A stretch of 64,000 bases of DNA from Reyranella massiliensis 521 (GCF_000312425.1 NZ_HE997181.1:4654045-4718044); one strand, 5' to 3'; shown: positions 9,200 to 18,513, numbered from the stretch's first letter. Numbers and translations: made by a program. The notes: generated from the letters alone by a model not told the origin.

Positions 9200-9925
9200 T
9201 CAGTACATATGCTGGCCGCCGTTGATCGAGAGCGTCGAGCCGGTGATGAAACCGGCATCGTCGGCGATCAGGAACATCACGCCGCGGCCGATCTCCTCGG
9301 CCTTGCCGAGACGCCCCACCGGGATCTTGGCCACGATCTTCTCCAGCACGTTGGCCGGAACTGCAGAGACCATGTCGGTGTCGGTGTAGCCCGGTGCGAT
9401 TGCATTCACGGTGATGCCCTTGGAGGCGCCTTCCTGGGCCAGCGCCTTGGTGAAGCCGTGGATGCCGGACTTCGCCGCGGCATAGTTCACCTGGCCGTAC
9501 TGGCCGCCCTGGCCGTTGATCGAGCCGATGTTGACGATGCGCCCGAAGCCGCGCGTGTTCATGCCTTCCCACACCGCCTTGCACATGTTGAAGCAGGAGC
9601 CGAGGTTGGTGTCGATCACCGCATCCCACATGTCGCGCGTCAGGCGGCGCATCGTGGAGTCGCGCGTGATGCCGGCATTGTTGACGAGAACGTCGACCGG
9701 CCCGAGATCCTTCTCGATCTGGCCGACGACGGACTGGCAGGCCGCAAAGTCGCCGACGTCGAACTTGTAGACGTTGATGCCGGTTTCGGCCTTGAACTTG
9801 TTGGCCGCCTCGTCGTTGCCCGCATAGGTGGCGGCGACCTTATAGCCCTTGTCCTTGAGCATTCGGGAGATGGCGGCGCCTATGCCACGCGTTCCGCCCG
9901 TCACGACCGCTACACGCTCAGCCAT
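9200..9925 (-). CDS. phaB: Acetoacetyl-CoA reductase (NADPH) PhaB
   Basis: 241 residues, the usual PhaB length, from ATG 9925 with GGGAGGAAAC upstream. Classical short-chain dehydrogenase: cofactor loop TGGTRGIG (9-16), NNAG (82-85), catalytic Ser135, Tyr148 and Lys152. The segments RDSTMRRLTRDMWDAVIDTNL, GQYGQVNYAAAKSG and PGYTDTDMV are characteristic of PhaB/FabG-type 3-ketoacyl-CoA reductases in PHB synthesis. It reduces acetoacetyl-CoA to (R)-3-hydroxybutyryl-CoA. It has its own terminator and is not in an operon with phaA, which is 1.9 kb away in the same direction. Confidence 0.92.
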   Translation of the reverse strand: MAERVAVVTGGTRGIGAAISRMLKDKGYKVAATYAGNDEAANKFKAETGINVYKFDVGDFAACQSVVGQIEKDLGPVDVLVNNAGITRDSTMRRLTRDMWDAVIDTNLGSCFNMCKAVWEGMNTRGFGRIVNIGSINGQGGQYGQVNYAAAKSGIHGFTKALAQEGASKGITVNAIAPGYTDTDMVSAVPANVLEKIVAKIPVGRLGKAEEIGRGVMFLIADDAGFITGSTLSINGGQHMY

Positions 9926-10072
9926 TGTTTCCTCCCTTGCTGTTGGCAAACACACTCTAGCCGGTTCTCCCCCGTCCCGGGCAAGCGGCAGGTCGCGATA
10001 TATCCTCGACGATTGAATTGATGTCCGAAGGCGGATAGAGGGCCACGCGCTGCCGACCATAAAACGGCAACC

Positions 10073-11275
10073 ATGAAGCCTTTCACTGCCCTGCTCGGCG
10101 TCTCCGCCGGAACCCACGCAGCAGATCAACTTGCGTTGGCGACGCTGCCTCTTACGGCTACTCTCATCCTGGGTGCGGGACCGGATGTTCTCGGTCTGCT
10201 CGTGGCTGCCCAAAGTGCTGCGTGGTTACTGGTCTCGCTGCCGGCGGGCGCCTGGATCGATCGCCTGCCGCGCCGCCGATTGCTGATCGTCGCATTGGGT
10301 CTGGGGCTTCTGGCCTCTATCACTGCAGTAGTCGCCGCCGCGACCGGCGTTGCCGCCCTGCTCGGCATGGCCGCCTTTGCCGGTGCATCGGGGACGGTCG
10401 TCTTCGTCCTGACGTCGGTCTCCTTGCTGCCGAGTCTCGTGCCTTCGGGCGACCTGCCCCGCTCGAACGCGCGGCTGGAATTGACGCGCGCCGTGGTGAG
10501 CCTGGCCGCGCCGTTCGTGGCGGGCCTGCTGGCCCAGCATCTGACGCCGACCTGGGGGTATGTATTGGCCGCTTTCGGCGCCGCCCTTGCCCTTGTCTGC
10601 GCCCTCGCCCTGCCGAAAGGCGTCGCACCGAACAACCCGGCCAACCGCCCCTCGTTCATCCAGTCCATCCGGGCCGGCGCCGAGTTCGTCGCGCGCCACG
10701 AGCTGCTGCGCGGCATCAGCCTCTGCGCCATCTGCTGGAACTTCGCCTTCTTCGCCCTGCTCGCCATCTGGGCGCCGCTGGCGCTGGGCCCCCTGCATCT
10801 CGACCCCGCCCATATGGGCCTGGCGCAGTCGGCTTACGGCGCGGGCTTGATCCTGGGTGCCCTGGTCGCGCCGGTCTCGTCGCGCCAGTTACCGCCCTTC
10901 GCCACGCTGATCTTCGGACCGGCCGTCTCGGTGATCGCGGCAATATGCTTCCTGATGGCCCCGTCAGGCGGCGGCTTCGTGATGTCGGCGATTGGCCATT
11001 TCCTGGTCGGGTTCGGCCCCATCCTGTGGTTGATCTGCCAGACTACGGTGCGCCAGCTCGTGACGCCGGCCCCGCTGATGGGCCGAGTCAACGCGACGGT
11101 GCAAACCGCCATCTACGGCGTGCGCCCTCTGGGTGCCCTGGCAGGCGGCCTGGTGGCGGCCCAGGCCGGCTTGCAGAGCGCCCTGATCCTGATTGCCGCG
11201 GCCTTTGCGCTTTCCACCCTCGTCATCGTGCTGTCACCGCTTGCCCGTTTGAGAACCATGCCGGCTGCCGCTTGA
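10073..11275 (+). CDS. MFS transporter (12 TM, exporter-like)
   Basis: 400 residues with twelve alternating hydrophobic segments. The loop between TM2 and TM3 carries a GAWIDRLPRRRLLI motif (the MFS motif A position), and the central loop contains the NRPSFIQSIRAGAEFV segment seen in EntS-like/MFS_3 exporters. Divergent from phaB with 147 bp between them. The ATG at 10073 has no strong ribosome site. Probably exports a small organic compound; substrate not predictable. Confidence 0.82.
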   Translation: MKPFTALLGVSAGTHAADQLALATLPLTATLILGAGPDVLGLLVAAQSAAWLLVSLPAGAWIDRLPRRRLLIVALGLGLLASITAVVAAATGVAALLGMAAFAGASGTVVFVLTSVSLLPSLVPSGDLPRSNARLELTRAVVSLAAPFVAGLLAQHLTPTWGYVLAAFGAALALVCALALPKGVAPNNPANRPSFIQSIRAGAEFVARHELLRGISLCAICWNFAFFALLAIWAPLALGPLHLDPAHMGLAQSAYGAGLILGALVAPVSSRQLPPFATLIFGPAVSVIAAICFLMAPSGGGFVMSAIGHFLVGFGPILWLICQTTVRQLVTPAPLMGRVNATVQTAIYGVRPLGALAGGLVAAQAGLQSALILIAAAFALSTLVIVLSPLARLRTMPAAA

Positions 11276-11318
11276 CCCGAAGCCGCGGCCGTCGGACCTT
11301 GCGGCCGGAGGTCGTTGC

Positions 11319-11768
11319 ATGAAGACGTTGTTGTGCGCCATTGTCGTGGCTCTGTCGGTGGCCGCCTGCGAGCAGGGCGGTTTGACTTCATACCAGCAGG
11401 CCTACGGGACGAACTTTCCCGGACCGAAGGACGGCATGGCCGCGGTCTATCTCGTGCGCGGCGCTGCGCCGCCCGACGCCCCGCCAATTCCGATCTCGGA
11501 AGGGCGGCAAGCCGTTGGCAGCCTGACGGGTTCGAGCTGGATGCGCCTCGATGCAGTGCCGAACCCACTCGACCTCAGGGCTTACGGCAGCCAGGACAGC
11601 ACAGAACTCATCATCACCGTCGTCGCCGGCGAGACCTATTTCCTGGTCGCGGAGCCCGTGGGCACCACCAACGCGAAGCTCATGACGATCTCGTGGGACG
11701 AAGGTCGTCGCCTCGTCCGCCAGGGCCAGCAGGTTCCCAGCAACTACGCCCCGGCCAACTACAACTGA
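11319..11768 (+). CDS. Small lipoprotein, DUF2846-like
   Basis: 149 residues with a clear lipoprotein signal (MKTLLCAIVVALSVAAC; lipid-acceptor Cys17). The mature domain has the pattern AAVYLVRG, a short GS turn, and VVAGETYFLVAEPVG, resembling DUF2846-type beta-rich envelope proteins. It starts 43 bp after the MFS gene and may share its transcript, which would then end at the strong terminator 18 bp after this gene. Function unknown. Confidence 0.7.
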   Translation: MKTLLCAIVVALSVAACEQGGLTSYQQAYGTNFPGPKDGMAAVYLVRGAAPPDAPPIPISEGRQAVGSLTGSSWMRLDAVPNPLDLRAYGSQDSTELIITVVAGETYFLVAEPVGTTNAKLMTISWDEGRRLVRQGQQVPSNYAPANYN

Positions 11769-11786
11769 ACCGGTTCACCAAATGAA

Positions 11787-11814
11787 AACGCCCGAAGGGA
11801 AACCTTCGGGCGTT
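11787..11814. terminator. Bidirectional rho-independent terminator
   Basis: Perfect 12-bp arms AACGCCCGAAGG / CCTTCGGGCGTT closed by a GAAA tetraloop, with T-runs on both sides when read on each strand. It sits between the ends of the convergent lipoprotein gene and phaA and should stop both transcripts. Confidence 0.92.
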
Positions 11815-11838
11815 TTTCTATGGACCAAGGGCCCTGTT

Positions 11839-13020
11839 TCAGTCGCGCTGGACGCACATGGCGATGCCCATGCCGCCACCGATGCAGAGCGTGGCGAGGC
11901 CCTTCTTGGCGTCGCGCTTCTGCATCTCGTAGAGCAGCGTGGTGAGCACGCGGGCGCCGGACGCGCCGATCGGATGGCCGAGCGCGATGGCGCCGCCGTT
12001 GACGTTCAGCTTCTCCGGATCGAGGCCGAGCTGCTTGCCGACCGCGACGGCCTGCGCCGCGAAGGCTTCGTTGGCTTCGACGAGGTCGAGGTCCTTCACC
12101 GTCCATCCGGCCTTCTTCAGCGCTTCCTGCGACGCGGTGACCGGCCCGATGCCCATGATCGCCGGATCGACGCCGGTGGTCGCCCAGGACACGATCTTGG
12201 CGAGCGGCTTGACGCCGCGCTTCTTGGCTTCGTCGGCGCTCATCAGCACCAGCGCGGCCGCACCATCGTTGATGCCCGAGGCATTGCCGGCCGTGACCGA
12301 GCCGCCTTCCTTGGTGAAGGCCGGGCGTAGCTTGGCCAGCGCCTCGACCGTCGTGCCATGACGGGGGAACTCGTCCGTATCCACCACCACTTCGCCCTTG
12401 CGGGTCTTCACGGTGACCGGAACGATCTCGTCCTTGAAGCGGCCGGCCTTCTGCGCCGCCTCGGCCTTGTTCTGCGACGAAGCAGCGAACGCATCCTGCT
12501 CGGCGCGGGTGATCTGGAACTTCTGCGCGACGTTCTCGGCAGTGTTGCCCATGTGATAGCCATGGAAGGCATCCCACAGGCCGTCCTTCAGCATTGTGTC
12601 GACCAGCTTCAGCTCACCCATCTTGGTGCCGTCGCGCATATGCGCGGCGTGCGGCGCCTGGCTCATGCTCTCCTGGCCGCCGACCACCATGATGTTGGCA
12701 TCGCCGTTACGGATCGCCTGCCAGCCGAAGGCGACGGCGCGCAGACCCGAGCCGCAGAGCTGGTTGATGCCGAGCGCGGTCTTGTCGACCGGGATGCCGG
12801 CGTTGACTGCCGCCTGACGCGCCGGGTTCTGGCCCTGACCAGCGCCCAGAATCTGGCCCATGATGACTTCGTCGACTTCCTCGGGCTTCACCTTGGCGCG
12901 CTCAAGCGCCCCCTTGATGGCGACCTTGCCGAGATCGTGCGCAGGTACGGCGCCGAAGGCTCCGTTGAACGATCCGACGGGCGTGCGCGCAGCGCTCGCG
13001 ATGACAATTTCAGTGCTCAT
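11839..13020 (-). CDS. phaA: Acetyl-CoA acetyltransferase PhaA (thiolase)
   Basis: 393 residues, exactly the biosynthetic thiolase size. Catalytic residues are visible: Cys89 in NQLCGSG, His349 in GHPIGASG and Cys379 in LCIGGGMG; the covering loop includes EPGHM-like segments [13 protein letters not shown] and [11 protein letters not shown]. It condenses two acetyl-CoA to acetoacetyl-CoA, the first step of PHB synthesis, feeding PhaB. Transcribed alone on the minus strand with its own terminator. The other thiolase in the window (34945-36177) differs in sequence and context and is more likely degradative. Confidence 0.93.
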   Translation of the reverse strand: MSTEIVIASAARTPVGSFNGAFGAVPAHDLGKVAIKGALERAKVKPEEVDEVIMGQILGAGQGQNPARQAAVNAGIPVDKTALGINQLCGSGLRAVAFGWQAIRNGDANIMVVGGQESMSQAPHAAHMRDGTKMGELKLVDTMLKDGLWDAFHGYHMGNTAENVAQKFQITRAEQDAFAASSQNKAEAAQKAGRFKDEIVPVTVKTRKGEVVVDTDEFPRHGTTVEALAKLRPAFTKEGGSVTAGNASGINDGAAALVLMSADEAKKRGVKPLAKIVSWATTGVDPAIMGIGPVTASQEALKKAGWTVKDLDLVEANEAFAAQAVAVGKQLGLDPEKLNVNGGAIALGHPIGASGARVLTTLLYEMQKRDAKKGLATLCIGGGMGIAMCVQRD

Positions 13021-13051
13021 AGAGTCCTCCTTGGGGCCGCCCTGGCGATAT

Positions 13052-14236
13052 TTATAGGCTTGCCGTGCGACCGGGCAAAGCCCCCTGCCCCGCCACCGGC
13101 AGAGGCTTCATACCGAACAGCGGCCTCACCCAGCTCCACGGACGCACTAGCCCTGCATAAACAAGCCCGGTCCCCAGGAAAGTCGCCAGCACGGTCAGGA
13201 TGAACGCAGCCAGCGAAGGAACGCCTGCGGTCAGCAGCCAGTAGACGGCGATCACCGCAACTGTCTGATGGATCAGATAGAATGGATAGACGGCCTCGGT
13301 CGCCTCGGCGAGGAAGGCGGGCCGTCGCGTGAGATAGCGATGGCCAAACCCCAGGATGGCGAACAGCCAGGCCATGGTGTTGAGCGCCGACAGAAGCGCG
13401 TAGGCGGATCTCACTTCAGCTGCGATGACAGGCCGAACCTCGCCCTTGATGAACACCAGGTACAGGCAGGCATAAGCGGCGACGCCAACCGCGAGCGAGA
13501 GATAGCGCTGACGTTGCAGCGCCATGAGCAGGGGCGGCGACGCGAACAGGAACGCACCGTAGAGAAGCAACGTGCCGTAGTAAGCAAGTCCATACCAGTC
13601 GCCGATCAGTCCGTTCGTATTGTACGAGATCGGTGCCAGCCACAGGGTCGCCGCCGCGAGCGGAAGCACCATCGCCCATTGCAGACCCGTACGCGCAACA
13701 AAGCGGCCAGCCGCGTCCTGCATCGCCTGCCCCGAGGCGCTACGTGCCCACAGGAAGTACGGCAGCAGGACGATCGCGAGCACCAGCACATAGGCCACGA
13801 ACCAGAGATGATGCCAACTGGTGTTGCCGCCCGGATAGACGCCCTCGAACGCATGCGGCAGCCACTCCAGGAACGATCCGGTGAACTGCCCGCGATAAAG
13901 CCGCTCCAGATAGACCTGCGGCGGCACGAGGACGAGCATGCCGAAGACGAGAGGTAGCAACAGGCGCTTCAGGCGATCCCTGACGAAGGCGTTCGGCGTC
14001 CGCGTGCCCAGCGCCAGCACGATGGCCGCGCCCGAGACCATGAAGATCAGGGGCATGCGCCAGCGATTGAGAAAGCGCATCGCCTCGCGCAGCCAGGTGA
14101 GGCTGTCGGCACTGGTGACGTGCCAGCTCCATCCCGACCACGCCATGCCGGCGTGGTAGAAAATGAGGAGACTGAAGGCGAGGACGCGCAGCCAGTCGAG
14201 ATCGGCGCGCCGTGCCGCAAAGACCGCGTTGGGCAT
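13052..14236 (-). CDS. Membrane acyltransferase 3 family protein (OafA/OpgC type)
   Basis: 394 residues, about ten hydrophobic segments. Family features: [22 protein letters not shown] at the N-terminus (the conserved early His), [12 protein letters not shown] near 60, [13 protein letters not shown] near 145, and a late [17 protein letters not shown]. These enzymes move acyl groups, often acetyl or succinyl, onto extracytoplasmic glycans or lipids. Preceded by GGGAGAGG; it starts 16 bp after the flavoprotein gene, so the two are likely one operon. The acceptor is unknown. Confidence 0.85.
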   Translation of the reverse strand: MPNAVFAARRADLDWLRVLAFSLLIFYHAGMAWSGWSWHVTSADSLTWLREAMRFLNRWRMPLIFMVSGAAIVLALGTRTPNAFVRDRLKRLLLPLVFGMLVLVPPQVYLERLYRGQFTGSFLEWLPHAFEGVYPGGNTSWHHLWFVAYVLVLAIVLLPYFLWARSASGQAMQDAAGRFVARTGLQWAMVLPLAAATLWLAPISYNTNGLIGDWYGLAYYGTLLLYGAFLFASPPLLMALQRQRYLSLAVGVAAYACLYLVFIKGEVRPVIAAEVRSAYALLSALNTMAWLFAILGFGHRYLTRRPAFLAEATEAVYPFYLIHQTVAVIAVYWLLTAGVPSLAAFILTVLATFLGTGLVYAGLVRPWSWVRPLFGMKPLPVAGQGALPGRTASL

Positions 14237-14252
14237 GATGGCCTCTCCCGCA

Positions 14253-16037
14253 TCAGATACGGCGGCTGAAACCGTCGGCGCTCCACTCTTCGCTGCCCAC
14301 GCCGTGATGCACGAAGAAGAGACCCTCGGGATCGTACTTCTGCTTCACCGCACGCAGCCGCGCATAGTTGGCGCCCCAGAAGGCCTGCTGCCAGTTCTCC
14401 TCGAAGTAGTTGGACTCCGAGACATAGGCTCCAGGTTCGGGCACCAGCCTGCGCAACTCGCCCATGGCGGCGGCTACGTTGCGAGCAGCTGCATGCGCCT
14501 TGGCAAGATCGGGTTCATGACCGGCAATGCCCGGAAAGGCCGGCGGCCCTTCGGCAGCAGAGATGGCCAGCGCAAAGGCCTCGACGGCGGCCGGATTGGT
14601 TGCCGTATCACGCGCCGCGGCAATCTCTTCGGGCGGCGCGCCCGCCAGGCCCTTGTTGAAGTGCAGCGACATCTGCCAATGCCGCGAGCTTGCGAACAGC
14701 GCATCGACGAGCTGGCCGCGATGCTGGTCGTCGAGCAGCGATGCCGGCATCCAGGTCGACTGATAGGCGTGCAGGAACCAGCCGGCCTCGCCGAGATTAC
14801 TGCTCCAGAAGATGTTGTCGGCCGACGCGCCGGGGCGATCGTCGTTCAGCACCAGATGCGGTGCGTTGTTCTTCAGGAATGCCGGATCCCACAGGTACTT
14901 CGCGGGAAGCGCCACGATGACGGATGGTTCGCTCCACGCATAGTCGCCGCCTTGAGCCGCGATCCAGGACAGGAACGGGTGCCACACCGCCGTCGCGGCA
15001 TCTTGGTCGAGACCCTCGAAGACCATGCTGATGGCCATCGTATTGTCGCGACGGAAGCGGACCTGCTCGCCCCAGTGCGGATTGAACAGGCTTTCGCGAT
15101 AGAAGCCCATGAAGCGATCGATCAGCCGCCGGAATGCGGCGTCGGAACTGGCCTTCACGCTGCCGAAGGTGGCGCCGACAACCTGCGGCAGCGAACGTGC
15201 GCGCAGGGTGAGCCGCGTGACGATGCCCAGACTTCCGCCGCCGCCGCCCTTCAGGCCCCAGAAGAGATCGGGATTGGTGCAGGCGTTGGCGATGCGCACC
15301 GAGCCGTCGGCGGTCACGATCTCGGCTTCGAGCAGGCCCGCCGCGGCCAGACCAAAGCGCTTGGAGAAGCTGCCGAAGCCGCCGCTCTGGATGAGACCCG
15401 CGACGCCGACCGTGAGACAGCCGCCGCCTTGCACGTAGTGGCCGGCCCTGGCGGCGGCGCTGTAGGCACGCAGCCATACCGCCCCTGCCCCGATCGACAG
15501 GGCCGGCTGGGGCGGCGTGTTGCAGCCCTGGGGCACGAAGGAGTCCTGAAACGCGACGCCGTTCAGATGACGCGTCCAGACGAGCAGCGAGTCGGGCGCG
15601 CAGGAGGTGCCCTGATAGCTGTGACCGCCGCCCTTCACGACGAGGCGCAGGCGATGCTCGCGGGCGAAGTTCACGGCTGCGGCGACATCCTGGGCATTGC
15701 GGGCAGCGACGCAGTAGGCGCTGGGCGAGGACGTCCACGCATCGGCCCAGCCGCTGGTCTGGGTCAGCCCCGGCGTATCCCCGATGTACCAGGGGTTCTT
15801 CAGGCGCTTGAACAGGGTTTCGCATTCGGGGCTCGCCGGCGTGGCGCGGCAGACCTCGAGAGGCGACTGCACCCGGGAGAGCTGGCCACCCACCCGGCCG
15901 TTGAGTTCTTCCCATTGCGCCGATGACGGCCAAGCGGGGTCGCCGGGGCGGTTGCGCCGGAAAGGGGTTCCTTGAGCATAGGCGGTCGACATCAGCGGCA
16001 GCCCTCCAGCGAGCTTGAACAGGTGGCGTCGGTTCAT
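14253..16037 (-). CDS. Tat-exported FAD-linked oxidase (berberine-bridge-enzyme type)
   Basis: 594 residues. The N-terminus MNRRHLFKLAGGLPLMSTAYAQ is a typical twin-arginine signal, fitting a folded flavoprotein. A PCMH FAD-binding domain (~105-280) contains GGGHSYQGTS with His139 and GGGCLTVGVAG with Cys207, the two residues that carry bicovalent flavin in berberine-bridge-type oxidases. The C-terminal BBE element NYFEENWQQAFWGANYARL is present. Likely oxidises a carbohydrate or phenolic alcohol in the periplasm with release of hydrogen peroxide; the substrate is unknown. Good ribosome site CGGAGG ahead of ATG 16037. Confidence 0.87.
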   Translation of the reverse strand: MNRRHLFKLAGGLPLMSTAYAQGTPFRRNRPGDPAWPSSAQWEELNGRVGGQLSRVQSPLEVCRATPASPECETLFKRLKNPWYIGDTPGLTQTSGWADAWTSSPSAYCVAARNAQDVAAAVNFAREHRLRLVVKGGGHSYQGTSCAPDSLLVWTRHLNGVAFQDSFVPQGCNTPPQPALSIGAGAVWLRAYSAAARAGHYVQGGGCLTVGVAGLIQSGGFGSFSKRFGLAAAGLLEAEIVTADGSVRIANACTNPDLFWGLKGGGGGSLGIVTRLTLRARSLPQVVGATFGSVKASSDAAFRRLIDRFMGFYRESLFNPHWGEQVRFRRDNTMAISMVFEGLDQDAATAVWHPFLSWIAAQGGDYAWSEPSVIVALPAKYLWDPAFLKNNAPHLVLNDDRPGASADNIFWSSNLGEAGWFLHAYQSTWMPASLLDDQHRGQLVDALFASSRHWQMSLHFNKGLAGAPPEEIAAARDTATNPAAVEAFALAISAAEGPPAFPGIAGHEPDLAKAHAAARNVAAAMGELRRLVPEPGAYVSESNYFEENWQQAFWGANYARLRAVKQKYDPEGLFFVHHGVGSEEWSADGFSRRI

Positions 16038-16161
16038 GACGGGCCTCCGGGAAGATCAGAGCGGACGCTGGCCTTCTACTCATCAACCTCTTGATATTGC
16101 TTGAAATTGTGACAAGCGGCGAGCCAAGTGGGACGACCGGCGACGGCACCGGGACGATCGG

Positions 16162-17016
16162 TCAGGTGCGAACCGGCACTAGCGCCTCGAAGCGCTGGCG
16201 ATAGCGGCGGCTGAGGTTCACCTCGGCCCCGTCCTGCAGGCGGATCCGCCAGTCGCCGCTGACCCAGGGGGTCACCTCGACGATGCGCGCGACATTGACC
16301 AGGTGAGATTTGTGCACCCGCACGAACCGTTTCGGATCGAGCTCGCTTTCGAGCTTGGTAAGCGACGACCGGATCTCCAGGGTCTCGCCGCCGACATGGA
16401 GGACGGCGTAGTTGCCGGCGGCCTCGACCCAGTCGATGTCCGCCACATCGACCATGATCTCCTTGCCGCGACGACGCACGGCGAAGCGCTCGGGTAGACG
16501 CGCATCGGCATGGGGCGGCACGGCAGCAGCCGGCTGGGCTTCCGTCGGGGCGGGGGCCGGCCGCCGTCCGAACAGATAGCGAAGCCCGAGAACGCCGCCG
16601 CTCAGCATGCCGTAGGAAAACACATCCTTGGCGAATTCGTAGGCGAGCCGCTCGAAGGTCAGCGGGAAGCTATAGGCCTCGCCCAGGATGCCGCTGAACC
16701 ACAGGAGGCGAAGCGCCGCCATCCCGAGCGTATGCACGATGCTGAAGGGGACGACGGCCAGAACGTGGATTGCGACGTTGCGCAGCCCGCCCATGATCGG
16801 CCACCGCCGATGCAGCCAATAGAGGACGGGCACCAGGGCGCCGACGACAATGTGGCTGGCTACTTCGATGGCAAAGACGTGGTCGAAGGCGACAGGGTGG
16901 CCGCGCCACGCCATATCGGCGCCCCCGACATAGGTGCGGGTGACGATCGATACGACGAAGATGGCCGTCCAGACCGCCGGTACACGCCAGTCGAAGGGTC
17001 TTTCCTCCGCCGTCAT
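16162..17016 (-). CDS. Membrane-anchored LytTR-domain transcription regulator
   Basis: 284 residues. The first ~150 contain four hydrophobic segments (VWTAIFVVSIVT, IEVASHIVVGALVPVLYWL, HVLAVVPFSIVHTLGMAAL, VFSYGMLSGGVLGLRYLF). After a Pro/Ala linker, the last ~100 form a LytTR DNA-binding domain (IDWVEAAGNYAVLHV, LESELDPKRFVRVHKSHLVN, NLSRRYRQRFEAL). There is no receiver domain, so it is not a classical response regulator but a one-component membrane regulator. Its ATG overlaps the phaC stop (ATGA, 17013-17016), tying its translation to the PHB synthase. Confidence 0.87.
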   Translation of the reverse strand: MTAEERPFDWRVPAVWTAIFVVSIVTRTYVGGADMAWRGHPVAFDHVFAIEVASHIVVGALVPVLYWLHRRWPIMGGLRNVAIHVLAVVPFSIVHTLGMAALRLLWFSGILGEAYSFPLTFERLAYEFAKDVFSYGMLSGGVLGLRYLFGRRPAPAPTEAQPAAAVPPHADARLPERFAVRRRGKEIMVDVADIDWVEAAGNYAVLHVGGETLEIRSSLTKLESELDPKRFVRVHKSHLVNVARIVEVTPWVSGDWRIRLQDGAEVNLSRRYRQRFEALVPVRT

Positions 17017-18125
17017 CTACGCTGCTTTGCGGGGATGTTGCTCAGCCACTCCAGCAACGGCGTCCAGCAGAGATCGCGCGCTCGGCTGCTGACAACCATG
17101 CCGATATGGCCCAGTGGCAGGTCGAGCCGCGTGGCGTTGCGAAGCCCTTTCACCGGATCAGCCAGCGCCGCCGCCGACAGAGGCGGCACGATTCGGTCTC
17201 CCGACGGAATCATGACCAGCGACGGCACGTTGATCTTCGACGGCACGATGCGCCGGCCGTTGACGACCCACTTGCCGGCGCCCGGCGTGTTCTCGCCATA
17301 CCAGCCGATCAGGCATTCGCGCGCCGTCGGCCCGGCAAGCGGGGCGCCGTCGTTCAACCAGTCCTCTAGCAGCACGAATTCCCGTGCCGAATCGCCCTGC
17401 TGGTCCATGCCGAGGAAGCGGCCGAACTTCTTCACCGCCAGCCAGGGATCGAGCGACCAGAACAGCGTCTGCAGGATGTCGACCGGCAGTTCGCCGACCT
17501 TGTCGGCCACCTGGGCCAGCAGCGGGCCGCTGGCCACCAGAAAGGCCTGCCCGGTGCGGTCGGCATGGAAGTCCCAGGGCGCCGCGAGCAAGGCGAGGCC
17601 TGCGACACGCCGTGGCTGGCGCGCGGCAAGTGCCACCGCGAGCGTGCCACCCATGCAGTAGCCCATCACCGCCGGCGCCCGACGCGCCCGTTTAGCGAGA
17701 AAGGCGATCGCCCGCTCCAGGCGCGCGACGTAGGCCGCCGTGTCGAAGCAGCGCTCCTCGGCATTGGGCGTACCCCAATCGACGAGGTATGGCCGCAGCC
17801 CCCTCGCGGCCATAGCGCGCAACAGGCTCTTCTCCGCCGTGAGGTCGAGCACTTCCCAGCGGTTGATCAGCGACGGCACGACCAGAACCGCCCGTGCCCC
17901 CCGGACCCGTGCCGCGCGATGCGTGGCGCCATAGTCGAGCAGACGCGTGTTGCCCTCGCTCCATGCGGCCGGCGGATTCTCCAGAGTGCGATGAACGTGG
18001 TGACGTCGATAAGCCAGCACGCCGTCGGCCAGCCGCTCCATGCGCCGGCCGATTTCGCGTTTCAGCGCCTCTTCGAATTTGCCTGCGCCGGCGCGCGCTT
18101 CGAGGGCCGCGATCTCCGGCAGCAA
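17013..18125 (-). CDS. phaC: Poly(3-hydroxybutyrate) polymerase, class III-like PhaC
   Basis: 370 residues from TTG 18125, matching class III PhaC (~355-370). Alpha/beta-hydrolase fold with the PhaC-type lipase box GYCMGG (nucleophile Cys157 instead of Ser), Asp310 in PSGDRIVPP and His340 in LPLGHIGM, completing the Cys-Asp-His triad. VVPSLINRWEVLDL and YLVDWG are also PhaC-like. It polymerises (R)-3-hydroxybutyryl-CoA on the granule surface. The frame stays open to 18302 and an ATG at 18221 exists, but that part overlaps the coiled-coil tail of the upstream gene and gives low-complexity sequence, so I place the start just after that gene's stop. No good ribosome site is visible; coupling is likely. 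Confidence 0.85.
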   Translation of the reverse strand: MLPEIAALEARAGAGKFEEALKREIGRRMERLADGVLAYRRHHVHRTLENPPAAWSEGNTRLLDYGATHRAARVRGARAVLVVPSLINRWEVLDLTAEKSLLRAMAARGLRPYLVDWGTPNAEERCFDTAAYVARLERAIAFLAKRARRAPAVMGYCMGGTLAVALAARQPRRVAGLALLAAPWDFHADRTGQAFLVASGPLLAQVADKVGELPVDILQTLFWSLDPWLAVKKFGRFLGMDQQGDSAREFVLLEDWLNDGAPLAGPTARECLIGWYGENTPGAGKWVVNGRRIVPSKINVPSLVMIPSGDRIVPPLSAAALADPVKGLRNATRLDLPLGHIGMVVSSRARDLCWTPLLEWLSNIPAKQRR

Positions 18126-18138
18126 CCTCGCGATGGCT

Positions 18139-18513
18139 TCAGGCGCGGGCGAGCCGGGATTCGAGCTCGGCGACCCGGGCTTCCAGAGCCTCAAGGCGCT
18201 TTCGGAGCTCGCCCACGTCATCAGCGCCGTTCCCAGATGCAGCGGCAGCGGTCGGGGTCCCAGTCGGGGTTGAGGGCGGCTGCCAACCTGATGTCCCTGC
18301 ATGAGTTGCTCCCTGGGCCGCTTGCATTGCCGAGGCGACCTGCGTGTTCGCGGCCGCGAACAGGCGGGCGATCTGCTCCGTCACCGCCTGGTCGGAAGAC
18401 AATCCGGCAAGCTGGGTCTGCCAAAGATCGAGGTAGCGGCGGGCCAGCTTGTCCAGTTCGGCACTGGTATCCGCGGCGCGACCAGCAGTCTTTTCGTCGT
18501 TCTCAGAGGCCAT
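18139..18513 (-). CDS. phaE: Small PhaE-like PHA synthase partner
   Basis: 124 residues from ATG 18513. N-terminal helix ELDKLARRYLDLWQTQLAG, a variable Ala/Gly/Pro/Thr-rich middle, and a C-terminal coiled coil LRKRLEALEARVAELESRLARA, like the end of PhaE subunits. Position directly ahead of a class III-like phaC supports a role as the activating second subunit or a phasin-like granule protein. It is far shorter than classic PhaE (about 350 residues), so if it is PhaE it is a minimal form. Divergent from phaR with 154 bp between. The functional assignment rests on position and coiled-coil pattern. Confidence 0.55.
   Translation of the reverse strand: MASENDEKTAGRAADTSAELDKLARRYLDLWQTQLAGLSSDQAVTEQIARLFAAANTQVASAMQAAQGATHAGTSGWQPPSTPTGTPTAAAASGNGADDVGELRKRLEALEARVAELESRLARA

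Noticed and set aside
16162..17016. LytTR protein as a two-component response regulator
   Set aside because: No receiver domain with phospho-acceptor Asp; the N-terminus is four membrane helices, and no histidine kinase gene is nearby.
18126..18302. N-terminal extension of phaC
   Set aside because: Out-of-frame reading of the coiled-coil tail of the PhaE-like gene with low-complexity Ser/Pro sequence; not like any PhaC N-terminus.
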